Below, piece after piece: positions 47,801-56,608 of a stretch of 64,000 bases of DNA; the first letter of the stretch is position 1; the number at the start of each line of letters is the position of its first letter. The DNA comes from Ktedonobacteria bacterium (GTDB lineage: Bacteria > Chloroflexota > Ktedonobacteria > Ktedonobacterales > JACDGC01): contig DAIDGU010000055.1 in NCBI GenBank assembly GCA_027459785.1, forward strand, positions 19,548 to 83,547, written 5' to 3'. Made by a program: the position numbers and the translations under genes. The notes below the pieces were generated by a model. That model was not told the origin of the DNA. It saw nothing but the letters and a program-made list of their open reading frames with translations, and searched no databases.

Positions 47801-48200
47801 CATGGAGGCGCACCACCACCTGCCCGGCGCGCAGTTGCCGGCTGAGGTGGCGCAATGCCGCTTCCGCCGCGTTCGTCGGCGCGCCGATGGTCAGTTGCTC
47901 ACGGAACTCCGCCGCCATGCGTTTGCGGAGCGCAGTGGCGCGCTTATTATCCATCATACCGTCCGGCCCGGTCAGGCTGAGTGCGGCACGCAACTCGTCC
48001 TGTGGCAGCGCCTGCATGCCGATGAGGATGCGGCAACAGGCATCCCCGCCCCCCGGCCACTGATCGACGATCTCGGCGAGGTGATCCCACCCGCGCAGAT
48101 TGAAATACCCCACGCAGAAGTCCGCCCGATACGCTTCCTTCAGCGAACTCTGCAATTCCGGCAGGAGCCGCGCGTCGATATTATCGAAGATCGTCGGCAT
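44817..48200 (-). CDS. PLD-nuclease/SF2 (SNF2-like) helicase fusion
   Basis: 1,127 residues from ATG 48200; a GTG at 48209 would add three. N-terminal phospholipase-D nuclease domain: LHADYPLHAKLYLLYRHD with the HxK motif, then VIGYLGSSNLTFAGLQHQGE. Then a SNF2-like helicase: LIGDVVGLGKTLMATALARI (Walker A), VLIDESHNLRN (motif II DESH), LLTATPYNKTYLD, and in the C-terminal lobe EKVLIFTQFADTV, VLVTTDVLSEGQNLQD and IQRAGRVDRIGQQADAI. It should track DNA by ATP and cut it in the N-terminal domain. The partner methylase gene begins 6 bases after its stop. It is the first gene of the defence operon. Confidence 0.9.
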   Translation of the reverse strand: MPTIFDNIDARLLPELQSSLKEAYRADFCVGYFNLRGWDHLAEIVDQWPGGGDACCRILIGMQALPQDELRAALSLTGPDGMMDNKRATALRKRMAAEFREQLTIGAPTNAAEAALRHLSRQLRAGQVVVRLHADYPLHAKLYLLYRHDRKTPVIGYLGSSNLTFAGLQHQGELNVDVLEQDAAAKLQQWFTDRWDDLRSMDISTELADIIDASWASETILPPYYIYLKMAYHLSQEARAGLSEFQIPRDFGKQLFPFQEAAVQIAAHHVQKRDGVLIGDVVGLGKTLMATALARIFQDDFSWDTLIICPKNLTQMWEDYKWRYHLTAQVLPISQVDEQQMKELRRFRLVLIDESHNLRNREGKRYRAIQDYITHNESKCILLTATPYNKTYLDLSAQLRLFIPEDRDLGIRPERLLNDMSETEFLQKHQCGVRTLAAFEQSDYPDDWRELMRLFMVRRTRSFIQDNYTHDDPERGQKYITFADGTRSYFPQRVPRTVGFAVTDGDAADPYARLYGADVVAAINDLALPRYGLGHYIAAKAKTTQTEDGIIKGLSRARDRLRGFCRTNLFKRLESGGPAFLQSIERHILRNFVFLHALENGLDIPLGSQESELLDPRLTDRDADAPVPLFGPEDENGNEAGGDAPLALPDEVAFRQRAATIYQMYAGQYRSRFKWLRAALFTKELRAHLLHDARELLAVLGRCGAWEADRDAKLAALVRLLTEQHPQEKVLIFTQFADTVTYLTAQLRARGVTHLAGITGEAAEPTRMAWRFSPVSNRKDIAPEDAVRVLVTTDVLSEGQNLQDCHIVVNYDLPWAIIRLIQRAGRVDRIGQQADAITCYTFLPAEGVEQIIRLRARVRQRLHQNAEVVGTDEAFFEDDMSDQAILNIYNEKAHILDGTDDNDIDLTSLAYQIWKNATAANPKLATIIPALPAVAFATRAHDPTALSPEGVLLYLRTADGNDTLARIDTGGQIVTQSLTAILDAAACNIDTPGLPRDPRHHELVREGVAQLVRDDRPVGGQLGRPGGARFRVHTRLSEYARSLRGTLWESPELERALDVIWRFPLRATAVDTLTRQLRSGIPNDRLAELVLALQDEDRLCMIATETEQHEPQIICSLGLFAHHQEGS

Positions 48201-48247
48201 CGGCAGCACTCACTTTCCATAAAACGGGCGTTGTCCAACGGCTGAAC

Positions 48248-48281
48248 CGCGCTCATTGTATCATCCCTCGCATGGGCGTGG
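48248..48281 (-). repeat. 34-bp repeat with TACAAT box, upstream copy
   Basis: Pairs with 40310-40343. The -10-like TACAAT at 48260-48255 is placed about 55 bases before the helicase start and is a promoter candidate for the operon. No consensus -35 is visible. Confidence 0.7.
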
Positions 48282-48386
48282 TCTATGTCACCTGCCCTTG
48301 CGCGAGATATGGTACACTGAGAGGCATGATCGGCGTTTGCCATCATCGTTTCATGCCCATCGGCAGCATCTTTGGGAAGTGGCACT

Positions 48387-49898
48387 ATGTTGACACGGTT
48401 GCGCGTTACCGGCTTTAAAAATTTGGTGGATGTGGACGTCCGCTTCGGCCCCTTCACCTGCATCGCGGGCGCGAACGCGGCGGGTAAATCCAATCTTTTC
48501 GACGCCATCCGCTTCCTATCGTTGCTGGCGGATCATCCGCTTTTAGATGCGGCAGAAATTATTCGTGGCTCAGCAAATATGCCATTTGACTTGCGTGAAT
48601 TGTTTTTTTTGGATGGCAAAGAGACACTGCATGAGATGCATTTTGAAGCCGATATCATCATTCCATCCGAGGGTGAAGATGATTCTGGCAGGGTGCGGAA
48701 AGCTCGCACAACGTTTGTGCGCTATTCTTTTTCGCTTGCATGGGATGCTCAACAGCCTTTGCACCCTCTCGTAATTAAAGGCGAGCGATTAGTTTCTTTA
48801 GATCCAAAAGAAGCATTTAAATCAATTCTATTTCCATACTCTCAGCAATGGTATGAGTCAATCCAATCGCAATCGCAGGTATACGACGTTTACAATGATG
48901 GATCTCCTATCATTCCTAATACATTTATTACGACTGCTGATGGCATCATTACTATAGAGATGGAAACGATAGATGCCCCTCCCATAGAAAACGATGCAGC
49001 ACGGCTACTAAAAACAATTCTATCGAGCGCACATTCTGTTCTGCATCCAACTGCTTTTTTAGTGCAACAAGAGATGCGCTCATGGCAATATATCCTCTTG
49101 GAGCCATCGGTACTGCGCATGCCTGATTCATTTAAAGAAGCTCAGCAGAATCATATCGGCGACGATGGCCGCCACCTTCCTGCGACGCTTTATGATATCG
49201 CTATCCATTATGGCGCAGAAGGATGGGAAGATACGCCGGATCAGGCGGCGCTCTATGCACGGTTAGCGAATCGGCTGCATGAACTGATTGATGATGTGCG
49301 TAAGGTCGAAGTCAAGGTGAATGATGAGGCGCAGCAACTGAGCCTGGTGATCACGAATCGTCAGGGTGTGAAGCAATCGCCGCGCGCAATCTCGGATGGT
49401 ACGCTGCGCTTCCTGGCGTATGCCATCATGCTGGAAGATTATCACCCTGGCGTGCTGTGCATCGAGGAGCCGGAAAACGGACTGCATCCGCAACGCATTC
49501 CGGCGCTCTTGCGCTTGTTGCAGGATATCGCGATGGACGCGCAATTGCCGCTGGGCAACGACAACCCCTTGCGCCAGGTCATCATCTCCACGCATTCGCC
49601 GCTGGTGGTCAGCTACGTGCCGGATGATGCGCTCGTGTACGTGCGCAGTGTGTCACGTGGGCGCGGATTTCCGCGCGGCTCCATCGCACTCTTTCAATGG
49701 CCGTCAGAAACGTGGCGAGCGCGCAAAGACGCTGATAAGGATCACATCGTCGCCCGTGGAGATATTCTGAAATACCTGAATCCAGTGATATTGCCAGAAG
49801 CGCCACAGCCAGAAGCAACGCCAGAGCGCCGTGTCATTGATCGACCGGATATGTGGGAGTTGCTTATGCCGTATCAACCCGATGAAAAGGATGCTTAA
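48387..49898 (+). CDS. AAA/OLD-like ATPase of a two-gene defence module
   Basis: 503 residues, ATG 48387 with GGGAAG 8 bases upstream. ABC-type ATPase: LRVTGFKNLVDVDVRFGPF, Walker A IAGANAAGKSNLFDAI, signature-like AISDGTLRFLAYAIML, Walker B GVLCIEEPENGLHP and IISTHSPLVVSYVP. Insert of about 150 residues after Walker A is A+T-rich. It lacks the OLD family's own Toprim domain, and the following gene supplies a Toprim-like protein, as in PARIS (AriA/AriB) or AbiL systems. Divergent from the restriction-like operon, which starts about 190 bases away. Confidence 0.87.
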   Translation: MLTRLRVTGFKNLVDVDVRFGPFTCIAGANAAGKSNLFDAIRFLSLLADHPLLDAAEIIRGSANMPFDLRELFFLDGKETLHEMHFEADIIIPSEGEDDSGRVRKARTTFVRYSFSLAWDAQQPLHPLVIKGERLVSLDPKEAFKSILFPYSQQWYESIQSQSQVYDVYNDGSPIIPNTFITTADGIITIEMETIDAPPIENDAARLLKTILSSAHSVLHPTAFLVQQEMRSWQYILLEPSVLRMPDSFKEAQQNHIGDDGRHLPATLYDIAIHYGAEGWEDTPDQAALYARLANRLHELIDDVRKVEVKVNDEAQQLSLVITNRQGVKQSPRAISDGTLRFLAYAIMLEDYHPGVLCIEEPENGLHPQRIPALLRLLQDIAMDAQLPLGNDNPLRQVIISTHSPLVVSYVPDDALVYVRSVSRGRGFPRGSIALFQWPSETWRARKDADKDHIVARGDILKYLNPVILPEAPQPEATPERRVIDRPDMWELLMPYQPDEKDA

Positions 49899-49900
49899 TC

Positions 49901-50542
49901 GTGCCAGCACTGTTACGATCCGTCTTGCTCGCCGAAGGCAATACGGATGTGGCACTTTGCCGCATCCTTACATGGTTGTTAATGCAATATGTGCAGTATT
50001 GGGATGCTGATAACACTATCTTGGTTAGTGCAGACGATCTTGCTGGCATTCCTAAAGGGAATCTTGCAGCGCGCATGCGCCGCGCGTATGATGCGTATTC
50101 TTACGAGATCTTGTTTGTTCACCGCGATGCAGATGCTGACGACCCAAAACCACGACATGACGAGATCGAGCGTGCTTATCAAAAGGTGCAAGCGTCTATT
50201 CCAACATGTATCGCTGTCGTTCCAGTGCAAGAAACCGAATCCTGGCTTTTATTCAACGAAGCGGCAATTCGGCAAGCTGCTGGTCATCCAAAGGGCAGAG
50301 TTCCACTGAATCTACCACGCATGAAAGCTATCGAAAAGATGCGAGATCCAAAAGAGCATCTCTATAATCTTCTCGAAAAAGCCAGCATCCATCATGGCAA
50401 ACCGCAGCATGCATTTCGTTCCGATCAAGCGGCACAGGATGTTGCTGACAACATCACTGACTTTGCCCCTCTTCGTGCTTTGAAAGCGTTTCAAACACTA
50501 GAGCAAGCAGTTAAAGCAGCCATTCAAGCGCAACACTGGTGA
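49901..50542 (+). CDS. Toprim-like DUF4276-type protein, partner of the ATPase
   Basis: 213 residues from GTG 49901, two bases after the ATPase stop; AAAAGG lies about 10 bases upstream. Motifs: VLLAEGNTDVALCRILTW (the acidic Glu of Toprim motif I) and EILFVHRDADADDPKPRH (the DxD motif), then VVPVQETESWLLFNEAA. Toprim nucleases need this Glu plus the two Asp. DUF4276-like proteins next to AAA ATPases are frequent in anti-phage islands; the presumed action is cleavage of nucleic acid after phage sensing. G+C is lower than neighbours, consistent with transfer. Confidence 0.82.
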   Translation: MPALLRSVLLAEGNTDVALCRILTWLLMQYVQYWDADNTILVSADDLAGIPKGNLAARMRRAYDAYSYEILFVHRDADADDPKPRHDEIERAYQKVQASIPTCIAVVPVQETESWLLFNEAAIRQAAGHPKGRVPLNLPRMKAIEKMRDPKEHLYNLLEKASIHHGKPQHAFRSDQAAQDVADNITDFAPLRALKAFQTLEQAVKAAIQAQHW

Positions 50543-50711
50543 TGCATTCCCCCAATTTGCACAGGAAGAAAGTCCTATAGGACTCCCCAGGTTTCGCATT
50601 GCTCGGTTTTTGTGCTTCTGTTAGAATGAGCAAAGAAACGCGGGCGTGGCGCGGGGGCATGGGCCAGATGGGACGGTCCAGCACGCGCCGACCGCTGAGG
50701 ATGAACAAACG

Positions 50712-51473
50712 ATGTCCAAGGTCTATGCCATAACGAACCAGAAGGGCGGCGTCGGCAAAACGACCACTTCGATCAACCTGTCGGCCTATCTCGCCGCCGC
50801 GGGCCGGCGCGTGCTGCTCATCGACCTCGACCCCCAGGCGAACTCCTCGACGGGGTTGGGCGTGGCGCAGCCGGTGCGCTTGTCGATCTATGATGTGCTG
50901 GTCAAGCAGGGGGTGACGCTGAACGACGTGGCCGTCACCAACACGCGCCCGAACCTGACCATCGTGCCGAGCGCGGTGGATCTCGCCGGCGCGGAGATCG
51001 AGCTGGTGGAGATGCCGGAGCGCGAATATCGCCTGCGCCGCGCCATCGATCCCATTCGCCGCAATTATGACTACATCCTCATCGACTGCCCGCCCTCGCT
51101 GGGGCTGCTGACGCTGAACGCGCTCACCGCCTCGGACGGCGTGCTGATCCCGATGCAGTGCGAATATCTGCCGCTGGAAGGGCTGAGCCAGTTGCTCAAC
51201 AGCGTCAAACTGGTGCGCGGGCGCTTCAATCCCACCTTGGAGATCGGCGGCGTGATCCTGACGATGTTCGATCCGCGCACGCGGCTGGCGACCGAGGTGG
51301 TGCGCGAGATTCGCACCCACTTCCCGAAGGAAGTCTTCCAGACGGTGGTGGGGCGCAACGTGCGGCTGTCGGAAGCGCCGAGCCACGGCAAGACCATCCT
51401 GGAATATGACCCGAACTCGCCGGGCGCATTGGCGTACCGAGCATTGGCAGAAGAGGTGATCAGCCGTGGCTGA
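50712..51473 (+). CDS. parA: Chromosome partitioning ATPase ParA/Soj
   Basis: 253 residues from ATG 50712, GAGGA about 10 bases upstream. Deviant Walker A KGGVGKTTTSINLSAYL, then VLLIDLDPQANSSTGLG and YILIDCPPSLGLLTLNAL. No N-terminal DNA-binding domain, so it is chromosomal type. ParA moves ParB-parS complexes during chromosome segregation. The stop overlaps the parB start by 8 bases. Confidence 0.96.
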   Translation: MSKVYAITNQKGGVGKTTTSINLSAYLAAAGRRVLLIDLDPQANSSTGLGVAQPVRLSIYDVLVKQGVTLNDVAVTNTRPNLTIVPSAVDLAGAEIELVEMPEREYRLRRAIDPIRRNYDYILIDCPPSLGLLTLNALTASDGVLIPMQCEYLPLEGLSQLLNSVKLVRGRFNPTLEIGGVILTMFDPRTRLATEVVREIRTHFPKEVFQTVVGRNVRLSEAPSHGKTILEYDPNSPGALAYRALAEEVISRG

Positions 51474-52422
51474 TAATTCCCGTCTTGGCAAAGGGCTGGG
51501 CGCATTCTTTGGCGACGCGGCTGCCGCGCCCGCGAAGCCACCCCAGGCGAATGGAGCCTCACTGGCCGATGCCGTCGCGCCCAGCCACACCCTCACCGTG
51601 CCGGTCGATGTCATCGATCCTAACCCGCGCCAGCCGCGCCAGATGGTGGACGAAGCCTCGTTGGCCTCGCTGGCGGAATCGATCCGCGAGCATGGCATCA
51701 TCCAGCCGCTGATCGTCGTGCTGCGCCCTGGCAATGCCGAGACCGGCCCGCGCTACCAGATCATCGCCGGCGAACGGCGCTGGGAAGCGGCGAAGATGGC
51801 CGGCCTGCGCTCCATCCCCGTCGTCGTCAAGACCGCCACGCCCCAGCAGATGATCGAGATGGCGCTGATCGAGAACATCCAGCGCGAAGATCTCAATCCC
51901 ATCGAACTCGCCCGCGCCTTCCAGATGCTCATCGAGGAATATAACCTGACGCAGGAAGAGATCGCGCGGCGCGTGGGCAAGGATCGCACGACGATCTCGA
52001 ACACCGTCGCCCTGCTGCGCCTGCCGCAAGAGGTGCAGGATAAGCTGCTGCAAGGGCTGCCGACTTTCACGGCGGGCCACGCCAAGGCGCTCATCGGCAT
52101 CCCCAACCCCGACGATCAGATCCACCTGATGAACCTGATCATCAGCCAGGAACTGAGCGTGCGCCAGGCCGAAGAACACGCCCGCACGCTGAAAGACGCC
52201 GCGCTGCGCCTGGTGAGCGACCGGCGTGGCAGCAAGCACGACGAGTCACCCGACACGCGCGCCCTGGAAGAAGAGTTCCTGCGCGCCATCGCGCTGCGCG
52301 TCGCGCTCAAGCGCAACAATAAGGGGGCCGGTACGCTGACGATCACCTTCAGCAACGAAGACGAGTTGAACATGCTCTATGAGATGCTCGTCGTCCGCGC
52401 CCAGCAAAACGAAGAGTTTTAG
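51466..52422 (+). CDS. parB: Chromosome partitioning protein ParB/Spo0J
   Basis: 318 residues from GTG 51466. N-terminal RLGKGLGAFFGD segment, ParB domain with NPRQPRQMVDEASLASLAES, GERRWEAAKMAGL and ALIENIQREDLNPIE. HTH with TQEEIARRVGKDRTTISNTV. It binds parS and CTP and loads the partition complex. No consensus parS was seen in the window. Translationally coupled to parA, followed after 9 bases by the acyltransferase gene. Confidence 0.97.
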   Translation: MADNSRLGKGLGAFFGDAAAAPAKPPQANGASLADAVAPSHTLTVPVDVIDPNPRQPRQMVDEASLASLAESIREHGIIQPLIVVLRPGNAETGPRYQIIAGERRWEAAKMAGLRSIPVVVKTATPQQMIEMALIENIQREDLNPIELARAFQMLIEEYNLTQEEIARRVGKDRTTISNTVALLRLPQEVQDKLLQGLPTFTAGHAKALIGIPNPDDQIHLMNLIISQELSVRQAEEHARTLKDAALRLVSDRRGSKHDESPDTRALEEEFLRAIALRVALKRNNKGAGTLTITFSNEDELNMLYEMLVVRAQQNEEF

Positions 52423-52431
52423 CCGGCTGCT

Positions 52432-53208
52432 ATGATCCGTGCCGCGAAAAACCCCCTCGGCGAAACGCTGGTCTGGCAGCTCATCCGCCACGCCGTCACC
52501 ACGCACTTCAGCGCGGTGCATGCGCGCTGGCGGGACGAGGGGGAACGGAACGCCGCCCCAGCCTTGCCCACGATCTATTGCCCGAACCATAGCAATTGGT
52601 GGGATGGCTACCTCTGCATGGTGCTGGCGCGCACGGTCTTCCACCACGAGCCATACCTGATGATGGAGGAGCGCAACCTGGCGCGCTACCGCTTCTTCAC
52701 CTGGGCGGGCGTCTTCGGGGTGGATCGGGACGATGCCCGCGCGGCGGTCGCGTCGCTGGACTACGCCGCCGATCTGCTGCGCGGCCACCCTGCGCGCGGG
52801 CTGTATCTGTTCCCCCAGGGGACGATGGTCCCGAACGAGCGCCGCCCGCTGCGGCTCTACTCCGGCGCGGCGCGGCTGGCGCAGCGCGTAGGGCGTGTGC
52901 GCATCGTGCCGGTCGCCTTCCGCTATACGTTCCTGCAAGAGCAGCGCCCCGAAGCCTTCATCAGCATTGGCCCGGCCCACGAGGTGACGGCGGACGCCCA
53001 TCCCCGCGCTACCACCGCCTGGCTAGGCGACGCCATCACCGCCGAACTGGACGCGCTGACGGCGGACGTGACCGCGGAACACCTGACCGACTTCACGACG
53101 ATCATGCGCGGGCAAAGCGGCATCGACCGCGCATTCGACCGGCTGGCCTCGCGCGACCGGCGTGCCTCGCGCCGCCTGGCACAGGCAGACGGCGTACCCG
53201 AAGCATAA
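52432..53208 (+). CDS. PlsC-like lysophospholipid acyltransferase
   Basis: 258 residues. Acyltransferase HX4D motif in YCPNHSNWWDGYLCMVLA, and FPQGTMVPNERRPL as the second motif. It acylates lysophosphatidic acid or a similar polar lipid in membrane lipid synthesis. Placed 9 bases after parB, so it is likely in the same transcript. The stop codon lies within the first of two AGCATAATAT repeats (53202 and 53241). Confidence 0.85.
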   Translation: MIRAAKNPLGETLVWQLIRHAVTTHFSAVHARWRDEGERNAAPALPTIYCPNHSNWWDGYLCMVLARTVFHHEPYLMMEERNLARYRFFTWAGVFGVDRDDARAAVASLDYAADLLRGHPARGLYLFPQGTMVPNERRPLRLYSGAARLAQRVGRVRIVPVAFRYTFLQEQRPEAFISIGPAHEVTADAHPRATTAWLGDAITAELDALTADVTAEHLTDFTTIMRGQSGIDRAFDRLASRDRRASRRLAQADGVPEA

Positions 53209-53384
53209 TATGGTGCCGCTTTCTAGCGCGCTTTGCAGAAAGCATAATATAGACGGGCAGCCAAACACCACCGTGTGGGAATGTTCTTGGGTATTTCCCG
53301 GTAAGATAGGCCGCGTGCATTCCGTGCTAACTCCCGCGCCATGTCGTGTTTCTTCCTCGTTCGGTTGTAAAGGAGCCAGGTACA

Positions 53385-56300
53385 ATGTCGGAAAATACGA
53401 CCGACCTTACTTCATCCGAGGTGCCTTTGGCGCACGTGGCGCGTGCTGTGCTGCCACCGAATCTCGCCGACTATTGTGATTTGTTGGCAGGGGGACCAGC
53501 CGCCGCTGGGGAGACGTTCCGCCCGGTGCAGCAGGCGCTACGCGATCTCGTTGCGGGGCGTGCCACGGGGGATGATCCCGGCGATGTCGCGCTGGTGCTG
53601 GCGCTGACGCTGGCCGCGCGCTACCCCGCCGCGCTGGCTGATCCGGCGCTGGCCGATGTGGCCGGCGATCTCGCCGCCGCCTGGTGGGCCGCCTTGCTGG
53701 CGTTGGCGACCGCGCCCTTTGAATACTGGCGCGAAGAGGTGATCGCGGCGCGCATGCATCACCTGCTGACGCTGGGAGCAGTGTTCGATGCCTTGCCAGC
53801 GGACGTGCTGCAACCGGTGCTTGCGACGCTATGGGCGGCACTGGCGGCGGGTGAGGCCAGCACACAAATCGTGGCCGTGCGCGCTCTGCAAGCTTTGCCG
53901 GCCCACCTGGATGCCGACCGGGTGAGGGCGCTGGTGGCGCAGCAGGACACGGAAGCTTGCAAGCATGGGCTGGCACTGGCGGGCGTGCTGGGCGACCGTG
54001 TGCCGGTGGACGCGATGCTGCCAGCCATGCGGGACGATCCGAATGCGCTGCTCGTCTGGGCCGACCGCATCCCCATCACGGATCTGTTGCTGGCGCTCTT
54101 TCACGGCGACTACGCGCTGCATCTGCTGCTGCCAACGCTGGTGGCACGCCGCACGGAGATTCCTGGCAATTGGCTGAAGTGGTTACGCGAGAAGCAGGCG
54201 TCGCCGGATCGTCTCTACGCGATGCGCATCCTTTTCGCGCTGGGTGAGCCGGTCGATGCGGCATTGGTGCGGGCCGCGCTCGCGCCCAAGCACACGGAGC
54301 AGGATCGCGCCGAGGGGATGCGCTTGCTGGGGCTGATCGGCGATCCAGTGTCGGTTGCGTTCCTGGAGCGTTTGCTGGCGGACGAGCAGGATTGGTCGAG
54401 CGCGGTAGCCGCTGAGGCGCTGGGGCTGCTGGGCGACCGTGCGCCGTTGGCACCGCTCATCGCTGCTTTGGATGCTCCCACCGTCACCCATCCTCCCCAG
54501 CGGAGCCAGCAGGTTCGCGCGGCGGCGGCGCGGGCGTTGCTGGCACTGGGACCGCGCGTGCCACTAGCCGTCTGGCTGGCGCACCTCGACGAGCGCACCA
54601 CGGATGTGCATCTGATCACAGCCCAGGCGCTTGCGGCGTATGATGCGGCGCCCATCGCGGCGCTCGTGCCGTTACTGTGGCGCTGGCAGCGCCACCCCAT
54701 GCGCGGGATGCGCGGGGGCAATTCGCAGGATGCCGACCGGGATTTCGCGGCGGCGCTCCGCGCGCTGGCACCGCGCATCACCGCCGTGCTGCTGCTGGAC
54801 GCCGCCACCGACGAGCCGGAGATGCGCGCCTGCGCCGCCAGCGTCCTAGGGGCAATGGCAGATGCTGCTTCCCGTGCGACGTTGGTGGCGGCCACTAAGG
54901 ACGCGGATGCCGGTGTGCGGCTGGCGGCCCTGGAAGCGTTGGGCGATCATCTCGCCCTCGCTGATCTGCGTCGCCTGGCGGACGACGAGGATACCCGCGT
55001 GCGTGCCGCCGCTGTCACTCATATGGCCACGCGGCACGATCACGCCGCCGCGCTGCCTGTCGCCGACCTTGTCGCCCAGGTGCTGGCACCGCAGCGGGAC
55101 GTGTGGCTCGCCGCGCTCCGCGCGCTCGGCTCCGCCGCGCCTGTCGATCTGCTGCTGGGCCGCTTGACCGACACGCGCGGCCAGATCGACCTGGATGTGC
55201 TGGATCTGCTGGTGGCCGTGGATGCCGCCGCCGCGCGCGATGCTGTGCTGGCGTTGCGCCAGCGCACCGGCGATTCCTACTTGACGGCGCTGGGCCACCT
55301 GGGCGATCTCGCCCCACGCGCCATCCTGATTGCGGCGCTTGACGATATACGTAACTACGAGTACAACACCGCCCCGGAGGCGGCGTGCGCATTGCTGCGG
55401 CTCGGTGAATTGAGCGACGCTGCCGATCCCGTGCTGTTGACGGATGTCGGCTGTGTCCTGGCGGCGGCCATCGAAGAGGCCAATCAAGAGGTCAATGGTG
55501 ACAGCGACTATGATGGTTATGTCGAACTCATGCGCGCCGTTGTGCAGTTGCCGCCGCTGGCGGGGATGGCGCTGCTGACCGCATTCGCGCGGGGCAATCG
55601 TCTCGATGACCCAGCGCAGCGGCGTTTGCCAACGGAGCAGGAGATCCCGCGCATCATCACGAAAACGCTGAGCAGCAGCCAGGAGTGGGTGCGCGCATGC
55701 GCGGCGCTCGTTTTGCGGAACTGGCGCGGGCGGGTGGCTCTCGACCCCATCGTTGCCGCCCTGGCCGACCTGGATGACGAGGTGCGCGCGACCGCCGCCT
55801 GGCTGCTAGGCTATTGCGGCGATGTCAGTGTCAGCGCCCCGCTACGGGAACTGGTGGCCGATCCGGTGGTGGGCTATACCGCTGCCTGCGCGCTCTTGCG
55901 TTTGGGCGCGACGGACGTGACGGTGCCAAAAAAGACCGCGATGGACCCCTTAGATGGGTTTACTCATTTGCTGGAAGTGTTTGAAGACGACGCGGGACTG
56001 GCTCCCATTGCCCCCGTCGCGCCGGAAACGCTGATCGTTGAGCTGGGCGTGACGGACCCGTTCGCGCGGGCGGCGGCGCTGCGCGCGCTGGGGCAGCAAC
56101 CGGCGAACTTGCCGGTGACACGGTTGACCTGGGCGCTGGGCGACAGTTGGGCTGATGTGCGCCAGGCGGCGCTGGCCGTGCTGCGCGACCGTGCGCCCGC
56201 CGCGCTGGCGGCGCTGGCCCCCGACGCGCGGGCAACCCTCGGCGGCACGCCCACTGGTGTTTTCACCAGCCTCGGAAGCTGCCACCTCGCGGACCTCCTC

Positions 56301-56549
56301 GCGCTGGCCCAACTCAACGCGCCGGATTGCCTGGCGCTGCTGGAAGAACTGCTGGCATGGCCGTACTTCGAGGTGCGCCTGCAAGCCGCACGCGCCGCCA
56401 CCACCCTGCCCGGTCCACTGCCGGCGACGCTCCTCCGTCGCCTGGCAGCCCTGTGCCATGATACCGAATCCGTTGCAGTGCGCGCGGCGGCGGATGACGC
56501 GCTGGCGGCGCGGCTGTGTGAAACGCACCGGGAGGCCCAGCGATCATAA
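53385..56549 (+). CDS. Large HEAT-repeat protein
   Basis: 1,054 residues from ATG 53385, AAAGGAG 9 bases upstream. Alanine/leucine-rich with about 20 helical repeats of HEAT/PBS-lyase type, for example RIPITDLLLALFHGDYALHL, ALVRAALAPKHTEQDRAEGM, PLAPLIAALDAPTVTH and VAALADLDDEVRATAAWLLG. HEAT proteins are scaffolds; the partner is not evident. The N-terminus contains ANLADYCDLLAGG-like non-repeat sequence. The T-box leader lies about 60 bases downstream. The extra-long solenoid is notable but not diagnostic. Confidence 0.82.
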   Translation: MSENTTDLTSSEVPLAHVARAVLPPNLADYCDLLAGGPAAAGETFRPVQQALRDLVAGRATGDDPGDVALVLALTLAARYPAALADPALADVAGDLAAAWWAALLALATAPFEYWREEVIAARMHHLLTLGAVFDALPADVLQPVLATLWAALAAGEASTQIVAVRALQALPAHLDADRVRALVAQQDTEACKHGLALAGVLGDRVPVDAMLPAMRDDPNALLVWADRIPITDLLLALFHGDYALHLLLPTLVARRTEIPGNWLKWLREKQASPDRLYAMRILFALGEPVDAALVRAALAPKHTEQDRAEGMRLLGLIGDPVSVAFLERLLADEQDWSSAVAAEALGLLGDRAPLAPLIAALDAPTVTHPPQRSQQVRAAAARALLALGPRVPLAVWLAHLDERTTDVHLITAQALAAYDAAPIAALVPLLWRWQRHPMRGMRGGNSQDADRDFAAALRALAPRITAVLLLDAATDEPEMRACAASVLGAMADAASRATLVAATKDADAGVRLAALEALGDHLALADLRRLADDEDTRVRAAAVTHMATRHDHAAALPVADLVAQVLAPQRDVWLAALRALGSAAPVDLLLGRLTDTRGQIDLDVLDLLVAVDAAAARDAVLALRQRTGDSYLTALGHLGDLAPRAILIAALDDIRNYEYNTAPEAACALLRLGELSDAADPVLLTDVGCVLAAAIEEANQEVNGDSDYDGYVELMRAVVQLPPLAGMALLTAFARGNRLDDPAQRRLPTEQEIPRIITKTLSSSQEWVRACAALVLRNWRGRVALDPIVAALADLDDEVRATAAWLLGYCGDVSVSAPLRELVADPVVGYTAACALLRLGATDVTVPKKTAMDPLDGFTHLLEVFEDDAGLAPIAPVAPETLIVELGVTDPFARAAALRALGQQPANLPVTRLTWALGDSWADVRQAALAVLRDRAPAALAALAPDARATLGGTPTGVFTSLGSCHLADLLALAQLNAPDCLALLEELLAWPYFEVRLQAARAATTLPGPLPATLLRRLAALCHDTESVAVRAAADDALAARLCETHREAQRS

Positions 56550-56608
56550 CGCCGCTCTATTCCTTGCAATATGGCGCATTATGTCATATACTGCTGGTGT
56601 AACAGAGC

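Noticed and set aside
50600..53400. parS sites near parAB
   Set aside because: No match to the consensus TGTTTCACGTGAAACA was seen by reading; a degenerate search would be needed to exclude.
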